Below, piece by piece: positions 45,355 to 54,500 of a stretch of DNA of 57,080 nucleotides; positions within the stretch are counted from its first letter, which is position 1, and every line of letters begins with the position of its first letter. The stretch covers positions 1 to 57,080 of the forward strand of contig CALQEU020000022.1 in assembly GCA_943329665.2 (NCBI GenBank), in the 5' to 3' direction. The notes beneath the pieces are model-generated. The model searched no databases, was not told the origin of the DNA, and saw nothing but the letters and a program-made list of their open reading frames with translations. Both the position numbers and the translations under genes were made by a program. The stretch comes from JAJTFW01 sp903922455. GTDB taxonomy: Bacteria; Bacteroidota; Bacteroidia; AKYH767-A; OLB10.

Positions 45355-46467
45355 ATGAAAAAAGCACTTATCACAGGAATTACAGGGCAAGATGGCGCTT
45401 ATTTAGCGGAACTTTTGCTCGAAAAAGGGTATGAAGTTCACGGTATTAAACGTCGAAGTTCCATGTTTAATACTCAACGAGTAGATCATCTTTACGAAGA
45501 TCCACATGATAAAGGCATTCGTTTTAAATTGCATTATGGAGATCTTACCGATTCTGTTAACATTGTTCAAATCATCAATGAAGTCCAACCCGATGAAATT
45601 TACAACCTCGGTGCCATGTCTCACGTGCATGTTAGTTTTGATTTGCCCGAATACACTGCAAATGCTGATGGATTAGGCGCACTAAGAATATTAGAAGCGG
45701 TGCGCATGTTGAAAATGACGGATCGTTGCAAAATTTACCAAGCCTCCACCTCTGAATTATACGGATTGGTGCAAGAGATTCCGCAAAGAGAATCTACACC
45801 TTTCTATCCTAGATCTCCTTACGCAGTTGCAAAATTATATGCTTATTGGATCTTTGTGAACTATCGTGAGTCCTATAATATGTTTGCAGTAAATGGAATT
45901 TTATTTAATCATGAATCGCCTTTACGCGGTGAAACTTTCGTAACCCGTAAAATAACAAGAGCCGTTGCCAGAATTGCCTTAGGACTTCAAGATAAAGTCT
46001 TCATGGGTAACCTAGATGCCAAGCGTGATTGGGGTCATGCTAAAGATTATGTAGAAGCCATGTATTTAATGTTGCAACAAGACAAGCCAGAAGATTATGT
46101 TATTGCAACTGGAATTACTACTTCCGTTCGTGATTTTATAATTATGGCATTCCGAGAATTGGGAATTGAGTTGGAGTGGAGTGGAGAAGCTGAAAATGAA
46201 GTTGCCAAAATTAAAGCATGTACAAATCCTGAATATGCACGACCAATCGGACAAGAAGTGGTAAGTATTGATAAACGTTACTATCGTCCAGCTGAAGTAG
46301 AATTATTGATTGGTGATCCAACTAAAGCAAAAACACAATTAAATTGGAGACCTAAATACGATTTACCAATGATTGTTAAAGAAATGGTTGCCGCAGATAT
46401 GGAAATCTTTAAACGCGATCGCTACTTAAAAGATGGCGGACATACCGTGATTAATTACCATGAGTAA
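45355..46467 (+). CDS. gmd: GDP-mannose 4,6-dehydratase
   Basis: 370 aa from the ATG at 45355 (MKKALITGITGQDGAYLAEL); a longer frame from 45307 lacks homology. It converts GDP-mannose to GDP-4-keto-6-deoxymannose. It has the GITGQDGAY nucleotide loop, QASTSELYG, YAVAKLYAYW with catalytic YxxxK, NHESPLRGETFVTRKI, and GNLDAKRDWGHAKDYVEAM, all diagnostic for Gmd. It works with fcl, 367 bp downstream, to make GDP-L-fucose. The GDP-mannose supply genes (manB, manC) are outside the window. Confidence 0.97.
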   Translation: MKKALITGITGQDGAYLAELLLEKGYEVHGIKRRSSMFNTQRVDHLYEDPHDKGIRFKLHYGDLTDSVNIVQIINEVQPDEIYNLGAMSHVHVSFDLPEYTANADGLGALRILEAVRMLKMTDRCKIYQASTSELYGLVQEIPQRESTPFYPRSPYAVAKLYAYWIFVNYRESYNMFAVNGILFNHESPLRGETFVTRKITRAVARIALGLQDKVFMGNLDAKRDWGHAKDYVEAMYLMLQQDKPEDYVIATGITTSVRDFIIMAFRELGIELEWSGEAENEVAKIKACTNPEYARPIGQEVVSIDKRYYRPAEVELLIGDPTKAKTQLNWRPKYDLPMIVKEMVAADMEIFKRDRYLKDGGHTVINYHE

Positions 46468-46834
46468 ACAATTTGAAAATTTTCCGATTTGAAAATTTGA
46501 AGATGTATTATATCGGAGCTTCGCCGTGAAAATGAAAAAGATTGACATAGACGGATTGAATTAAAAAGATTATTTTGAATTTAACTTATTATTATGGCAA
46601 TTGTTCTTTCTTAAGGAGTTTAAGCTCACAACAAAACTGTCATCTGATAATGAAGAACGACATCTGTTAATTATTAATCATCAACTAATCCATACTCAAA
46701 TCGGACATTTTCATCGCGATGCTTCGCGATACCTCATCTTCAAATTACCTCATCTTCAAATTTTCAAATTAAACCATCTTCAAATTTTCAAATTATAGAG
46801 TTTGGATTAAACCAAAAATTAAAGATTACTAAAA
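46468..46834. repeat. Spacer between gmd and fcl with inverted 19-nt repeats
   Basis: 367 bp without a gene. ATTTGAAAATTTGAAGATG occurs at 46487-46505, and its exact reverse complement occurs twice on the far side (46751-46769 and 46775-46793) with a partial copy at 46735. A hairpin ATCGCGA-TGCT-TCGCGAT lies at 46713-46730. This resembles an interspersed non-coding Bacteroidota repeat that has entered a pair of genes normally found together. Confidence 0.8.
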
Positions 46835-47779
46835 ATGCAAATAGACGATAAAATATACATCGCTGGCCACCGCGGAATGGTGGGATCTGCTATTGTTCGA
46901 AATCTTAAAAAACGCGGATTTAATAATTTAATGCTGAAAACTTCATCCGAATTGGATTTGAGAAATCAAATGGCGGTGGAAGGTTTTTTTGCAGAAAATA
47001 AACCTAACTATGTTTTTCTGAGCGCAGCCAAAGTAGGAGGTATCGTTGCCAATAATACGTATCGCGGCGAATTCATTTATGAGAATTTGATGATTCAAAA
47101 TAATGTGATTCATTATGCTTATAAGTATGGAGTGAAGAAACTTTTGTTTTTAGGATCTTCTTGCATCTATCCTAAGATGTGCCCTCAGCCTATAAAAGAG
47201 GAGTATTTATTAAGTGGATATTTGGAAGCCACCAATGAACCGTATGCTATCGCTAAGATTGCTGGACTGAAGATGTGTGAGTCGTACCGAAAGCAATATG
47301 GAGTGGAGATGATCTCAGCCATGCCCACTAATCTTTATGGACCCAATGATAATTATGATTTGAATAATTCTCATGTATTACCTGCATTGATCAGAAAGTT
47401 TCATGATGCCAAAGCGAAGAACCTCGCTTCCGTTGAAATTTGGGGAACGGGTTCGCCGATGCGTGAGTTTTTGCATGTGGATGATTTAGCGGATGCCTGT
47501 GTGTTTTTGATGGAAAATTATAGCGATGAACAACATGTTAATGTGGGAACCGGAGTAGATGTAAGCATCAAAGAATTGGCAGAAATGGTAAAAGAGTTAG
47601 TCGGATTTAAAGGCCAACTTTTGTTTAATATCGATAAACCAGATGGCACCCCACGCAAATTATTGGATGTTTCAAAACTTCATAAGTTGGGTTGGCAACA
47701 TCGCTTGGATTTAAAAGAAGGAATTCTTTCTGTTTTATCAGAATTGGAAAAAACAGGTTGGAATTTCGATCGAAAATAG
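46835..47779 (+). CDS. fcl: GDP-L-fucose synthase
   Basis: 314 aa, standard length. It is an SDR epimerase/reductase acting on GDP-4-keto-6-deoxymannose with NADPH. It has the GHRGMVGSAIV loop, SAAKVGGIVANN, LGSSCIYPKMCPQP, NEPYAIAKIAGLKMCESYR with catalytic YxxxK, MPTNLYGPNDNYD and MREFLHVDDLADA. Together with gmd it supplies GDP-L-fucose for the polysaccharide operon transcribed away from gmd. Confidence 0.97.
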   Translation: MQIDDKIYIAGHRGMVGSAIVRNLKKRGFNNLMLKTSSELDLRNQMAVEGFFAENKPNYVFLSAAKVGGIVANNTYRGEFIYENLMIQNNVIHYAYKYGVKKLLFLGSSCIYPKMCPQPIKEEYLLSGYLEATNEPYAIAKIAGLKMCESYRKQYGVEMISAMPTNLYGPNDNYDLNNSHVLPALIRKFHDAKAKNLASVEIWGTGSPMREFLHVDDLADACVFLMENYSDEQHVNVGTGVDVSIKELAEMVKELVGFKGQLLFNIDKPDGTPRKLLDVSKLHKLGWQHRLDLKEGILSVLSELEKTGWNFDRK

Positions 47780-48567
47780 ACTTTTGTTTCGATGCGTTTT
47801 TTCTGAAAATTAAAATTTTAGTATAGGCATAAACGTTAGTAAATTTACCTCATAAAATCAGATAATATTATTGTATGTAATGTGATTTTGTTTTTATTTT
47901 GAAGCATCGCAATGAAGAAGTCAATTATGATCAATTTTAAACTTTCAACATTCAATTATAATAACCCCGTAGCATATAAAATTTTACCTAGTATTAATCG
48001 CAATCTACTTTTTTTCAGTCCTTTATGTTGGAAGAAACGAAAAAGAAAATCAAAATGAGGTTTGAATCTTCCTAAAACACCCTTTTTTCACCTCCTCGTA
48101 ATGTAGGTGAAGGGGAATTCAAAAGCAAACTTTTCATCAGTTTTAAAATTCAATTTTTTTTAAATTCTTACAAGAATTAATTTTTTGAACAGCCATTTTT
48201 AAAATTGTTAAATCTTTTAACCATTGATTTTCAATGTATAATTTGCCAACTCTCTCAAATATTGGGTGAAATTTTACAGAAAACTTGCATTGTATTATTG
48301 AAGCAAGTAAATTGCGTTATCAAATCCTGAAAAGGAAAATCCATTGAGTTCCTGCGAATCCTTTTGTCATTCTCGCGAAATGACCAAAGTCTTACCCTCA
48401 AAAAGTAATAGTTGTACTCTGGAAACCGGTATAAAAAAATAAGCTTAGTGAAAAAATTCTACTTCAATTATTTCCTTCCTCTGTTTCTGCGCACTTTGAT
48501 AGCTATGCGTGGGGAATTCTCGTTTTTAGTAGCTTCCAATGAAATAAATCTAATCAAAATAAATAAT
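47780..48567. other. Gene-free 788-bp region upstream of the giant surface protein
   Basis: No convincing gene. It includes weak inverted repeats after fcl (TTTCGATCGAAA at ~47764-47775 and AAAATT/AAATTTT at ~47806), a TTCACCT...AGGTGAA stem near 48089-48113, and a stem-loop GTCATT...AATGAC near 48367-48385. The last ~200 bp is presumably promoter and 5' leader of the giant gene. Confidence 0.6.
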
Positions 48568-51500
48568 ATGAAAAACAATTACAAAACGACAGTAAATCCG
48601 GTCCGCAGGACAGGTTGGCTGTTAAAAATCTGTTTGTTGTTAATCTTTGGCTTTGCAAGCACATTGCAAGCTCAGGTGGTAACAACCATTTCTCCTGCTA
48701 GTTCTAGTTTCATTACTGGTTCAGTAAATGCTGGAGGAACAAAAAATAATGGTGATATGATATCCCTTAACACTGGTGCTAATAGAGGTTGGTGTAGTTT
48801 TAGTTTAGCCAGCATTCCGGCTGGTTCCACCATTACTGCTGTAACTGCACAGTTTACAACTTTTACCTCAGTACTTAGTACTGGTATAAATAATGTAAAA
48901 GTTTTTACAGGCAACCCTGTTACAGATGCAGGTGCCACTGTTTATACTAATATTGGAGCAGTAGGAGGAGGTACTGTGGCTAATTCTTCTTCTTGGACAG
49001 CCGCTGGACTACAGACAAAAGTGTTTACAGCTCCTGGAGTTGCAGCTTGTCAAGCCGCTATAGGTGGTAATATTAATATAGGCTATGTTCGTGGTTCAAC
49101 AAATAATTATAATGTTTATGGTTACACGGCATCAGCGACAAATCAACCAAAACTTGTAATTACCTATACCCCGCCGGCCATTGCAAATGATTTAACCTTA
49201 ATTAATCCATCGACACCTAGTGGTACTTTATGTGCTGGTTCGGCTTCAACAACGGTTTCTGTAACACTAAAAAATAATGGTACAGCATTGGCTGACTTTT
49301 CTGTAGATCCAGTTACTGTTACTGCTTCTGTAACTGGTCCAAACGGAACTACCTTTACACCGGTTGTTATTAACTCTGGTACACTTGCATCGGGAGCTAC
49401 TCAGGTAGTTAATATTGCTGTTGGATATAATGCTTCTTTGTTTGGCACCTATAATTTCTCATCATCTGTTGCATGGACTCCTGATGGCTTTGCTGGAAAT
49501 AACTCATTAAACTGGTCCGCTTCTTCCTCATTTCCTGTTGTAGCATCTTCTAATTCGTATACTTTTTGTGATGGAACAATACCTCAATTGTCAACTTCAG
49601 CAATTCCTACTAAATCTGCTGGACCTACTGGTGATGATGCAGTCTTAACTGGAATTGCTTTGCCTTTCGCTTTTTCTTTTGATGGGGTAGCACAGTCAAC
49701 TGTAAATATTTACACCAATGGATTTATGCAGTTCGGAGCTTCAAGTGGAAGTACAACTGTCTATGGTGCAACTATACCTAGCCCTACTGCTCCCAACAAT
49801 ATTATTGCATTAGCTTTTGGAGATCTAAATATTACGTCTGGTACTATTAAATATTTCACGGCCGGATCAACACCGAATAGAAAGTTTGTTGTTGAGTTTA
49901 ATAATGGCTTTTTTTATCAATTCATTGGTAATGTTTCAGGTCAAATTGTTTTAAATGAAGTGGATAATACTATAGATATTTTCCATACCAATATTACAAA
50001 TGCTGGCACAGCATCAGCCGTTTGCGGAGTTGAAAATGCAACGGGTACTTCAGGCACTGTAGCAACTGGTCGTCAGTTTGCAATTTGGAGCCCAAGTCCA
50101 GTACTGAACGAAGGATGGAAATTTACATATACGGGATCTGGTTATACAGTGGCAAGCACTCCTTATGCTCTTGTAACAATTCCAGTAACTTATTCTTGGA
50201 GTCCTACGGGCGGTTTAAGTGATCCTAATATTGCAAATCCGACTGCTACATTAGCTTCGGGAACAAGTGTTGTATATACGGTTACAGCTTCAAGTGGTGG
50301 TTGTGATGTATCAGATACAGTGAGTTTAACAAATCTGGGCGGTGGTGATCTAGCTCCTACCACTACGAGTGCTGCAGCTTGTGCAGGTGCATCAGCAACG
50401 CTTTCTGCTTCTGGTGCTTCTACCCTCAATTGGTATACAGCAGCTATTGGAGGAACAATAGCATTTACAGGAACTACTTGGAATAATACTTGGGCTTCTA
50501 CTACTACTTATTATGTAGAAAGTAATAACGGTACCTGCCCAAGTGCACGTACCCCAGTAACTATTACGGTTACAGCTCAACCCGTAATTAACCCTACAGC
50601 AACACCTTCTGTTTTATGCCTTGGTGCAAGTTCACAGTTGGCGGCTAATAACTATGTATCAGGAAATTTACAAACTGCTGTTGCAGGTGGTAATGGAGCT
50701 TCTGGTAACGCCTTTAATATTTCGAACCTTAATGGATCTTCACCTATTCGAATTGATAGTGTGTATATGGGTATTGCTTCTGGTACACTTGCTGAAGTAT
50801 GGTATATCCCGGGTGGTTATGGTTGTGCTGTACTTTCAAGCAGTGCTGGTTGGACATTGGCTGGACAAGTAGCAATTACACCTGCCGGTGGTACACCAAA
50901 TCTCACATCTATTCCATTGAATCTAAATATAACCATTCCTGTAGGTCAAACTTACGGCTTCGTTGTAGTATGTAATGGAACAAATTATTACACGAATGGA
51001 GCCACTGTTTGTGCACCTTGGGCCGGAGATGCCAATATTTCAATTTCTCAAGGTCATGGTGGTGCTGGTTTAGGAGGAGCATTTAGTTTTCCAAACAATC
51101 CACGTAACTTTAATGGAAGAGTATTCTACTCTTTCGGAGATCCTAACTTAACTTTTAACTGGTCACAAACTGTTGGAACGGGCGCTATCAGCAATCCTGC
51201 TATCGCAAATCCAACAGCAACACCTACCTCATCAGGACTTAATACTTATGAATTACTAGCTATTAATGCTGCTAATTGTTCAACAACAGTAGCTGTTAAC
51301 GTAACTGCAAATCCGATACCTGCTGATGCTACCGGACTCACTTCCGGTACTACATTCTGTGGTTGCGGTGTTGCCACGTTAAATGCTACGTTAGCTCCCG
51401 GTAGTGATGTGCGTTGGTATACTGTTGCAACGGGTGGTACTTCCATCGGCACAGGTACACCGTTCAACGCACCTTATGCTTGCGGTCCGCAAACTTATTA

Positions 51501-54500
51501 TGCAGAAGCTTTTGATCCAATCACGGGTTGTGTGCAATCCGGACCTAGAGCTTCCTATACATTTACGCCACTTGTTGGTCCAGCAGTGACCGTTTCAGCA
51601 ACTGATTTAAATCTTTGCGACGGAGATCCTGCTTCTACAATTACAGCAGTTTCTGTTAATGATCCAAATTATGTATATACATGGAGTCCAACTACTGGAT
51701 TGACAAACATCAGTAATGGCGTTGTAAGTGCGTTACCAACTGTAACAACTACTTATACTGTTTCAGGTTTTGATGCAGTTTCAGGTTGTTTAGAGCAAGC
51801 TGTTATTACCATCGGAGTTGGTATTACACCTACTATTGCTGGTGCTTCTGCAACTCCTGCTGCTTATTGTGTAGGAGGTTCTTCACAATTAAATGTGTCA
51901 GCATTTTCAGGAGGTTTTTTACCTCCAGCTCCAAGTGGTTACCCAGCTAATGGCGCAAGTATAATTGACGATGAAGATATTGACGGTGTAGTATTTGGTT
52001 CTCTTTCGAATATCCAGACTCCCGGTTTATGTGCTTTGTATACTGATTACACTGGCCTAACAGCACCTTTAGTAAATGCAGGGCAATCAGTGCCTTTCTC
52101 TATCACTATTGGTGATTGCGAAAACTCAAGTTTCTGGGCTAGTGGTACTTCCGTATTTATTGACTATAACAGAGACGGTGATTTTGGAGACGCAGGTGAA
52201 TTAGCTTATACTACTTCTGCAACTACTACTGGAATTCATACTCTTTCCGGAAACATTGTGATTAGCAATTTAGCTTCAACAGGTTATACACGTATGCGTA
52301 TTATTAATGTGGAGGGTATTGTAAGTCCAACATTTGATCAAATTTATTCTTATGGTGAAACTGAAGATTATACGGTTGGCATTCAAGGTGGATCTGCCTT
52401 ATCTTATTTATGGTCACCTGCTACTGGATTAAGCAGTACAACAATTGGAAATCCAATTGCCAATCCAACTACTTCTCAAAATTATACTGTAATTGTAACT
52501 GACGGTGGTGGATGCTCTGCTTCTACATCTGTTCCTGTGGCTGTGGTTGCTCCTCCGGCGCCTCCTACAATTACAGATGGTACTCGTTGTGGTCCTGGTA
52601 CAGTTAATCTTTCTGCTCTTGGAGCAGGTGGTACTATCCTATGGTTAGATACCATTGGTGGTCCAATTTTAACAACGGGAAATAACTATTCTCCTGCTGT
52701 TACATCTACACAAACGTACTATGTGGTTGAAAACCCAAGTGCGGCTCCTGCTAACGTTGGATTTTCAGCAACAGCTTTAGGAACTACAGCTTTCGCAAGT
52801 GCTTCTGCCAATTATCAAACGTTTAATGTATTGTCTCCAGGTGGTATTATCATAAACTCGGTGGACATTGTTCCAAATCCATTAACAGCATTAGGTACTG
52901 CAATAGCAATACAATTAGAAGATGCTGCTGGAAATCCATTAGGTGCTCCAGTTTCTACTGTTACTGCAACTCAAGGAACGGTTCAAACAATCACATTAGA
53001 TATGTTCGTTCCACAAGGTACTGCTTATAGATTACGTCCGGTTTCAAACCCGAACTTACAATATCACCAAAATGGTTTTGTAAACCCTTACACTTTACCA
53101 GGTCAGGTGTCTATCACCGGTTGGGGAGGTCCAAATGCAACTACATTATATGTATTCTTCTACAATTGGTCGGTGAGTACTTTTGATGGTGTAAGTGCAG
53201 GATGTTATTCTGCTCCAAGCATTGCTACGGCTACTGTAACTCCAGCCCCAGCGTTGGCGATTACTCCATCAGGTTCTACCTCTTATTGTGATGCTGGAAG
53301 CGTTGGATTAGATGGTGCTACTGCGAGTGATCCTTCTTATGTGAACTTTAGCTGGAGTCCTGCTACAGGTTTAAGTGCTACGAATGTTGCTGTTGTTACC
53401 GCTTCTCCTTCCGTTACTACTACCTATACTTTAACTGCTGATGATGGTTTACCAAATGGTTGTTCAAATACAGCTACAGTAACAATCACTGTGAATTCAG
53501 GTCCAACAGTTTCTATTGATCCAGCTCCATTTGATTCCTTATGTTCAGGTGCAAGTTTTGTGATTAATGCATCTTCGGGTTCCTCTAGTTTCAAACAAGT
53601 AGGTGCAGGTACAAATACAGCAAATAATACCATTGCCATTTATGATGGTAATAATCCAAATGTGAAAACTCAGGTTCTTTATACTGCTGCTGAATTAAAT
53701 GCAGCCGGTTTAATTGGTCCTGGAAATATCACAAGTGCAGCCTTTAATGTTGTAAATAAATTAAGTACAACTCCTCTGGTTGGATTTACAATGCGTATGG
53801 GAAGTGTTGCTACTGCTCCTCCATTAACAGCGGCTTATTTAGCGCCCGTATTCACTACAGTATTTACAGGTTCTGTTTCTACAGTTCTAGGCTGGAACCA
53901 ACATGTATTCACTACTCCATTCTTCTGGGATGGTTCTTCGAATGTAATATTGGAAGTTTGTAATGGAACTCCAGGTATAGCAGGATTCGATCAAGTGCAA
54001 AGTACACCTACTGCAACTGCGCAAACAATCATTGCTAATTTGTTGGGATGTACTTCGGGTTCTGGAGCTGTTAACTTAAATCGTCCAAACACCCGCTTTA
54101 CAGGTGGTACGGTTAATTACTCATGGGCTCCTGCCGGTGAGTTAAGTGCTTCTAATATTGAAGATCCTACATACACTGCAACTTCCGATGGTGCAAAATC
54201 ATTGGTATTAACAGTAACGGATCCTGCTAATGGATGTACGGCAACAGCAACCTTGAATTTCACTATTAGTGGAACTCCAAAAGCACCCGCTATTGCGACT
54301 TCTTCAAATACAGCAATTTGCGTTTCTGCAAACGTTTCGGTGACCGCTTCAGGTACCACTGGCGCTTACCAATGGCAATCTTCTACGGATAATAGCACTT
54401 GGGGTGATATCGTTGGTGAAACAAACGCTACGTTGAATATATTAGTAACTGCGGATATTTATTTCCGTGTGAAGGCCTCATGTACAAATGATGCCTTCTC

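Noticed and set aside
46601..46798. A 65-codon plus-strand frame ending in repeated HLQIFKL
   Set aside because: The repetition comes from the non-coding 19-nt repeats; no homology or start context.
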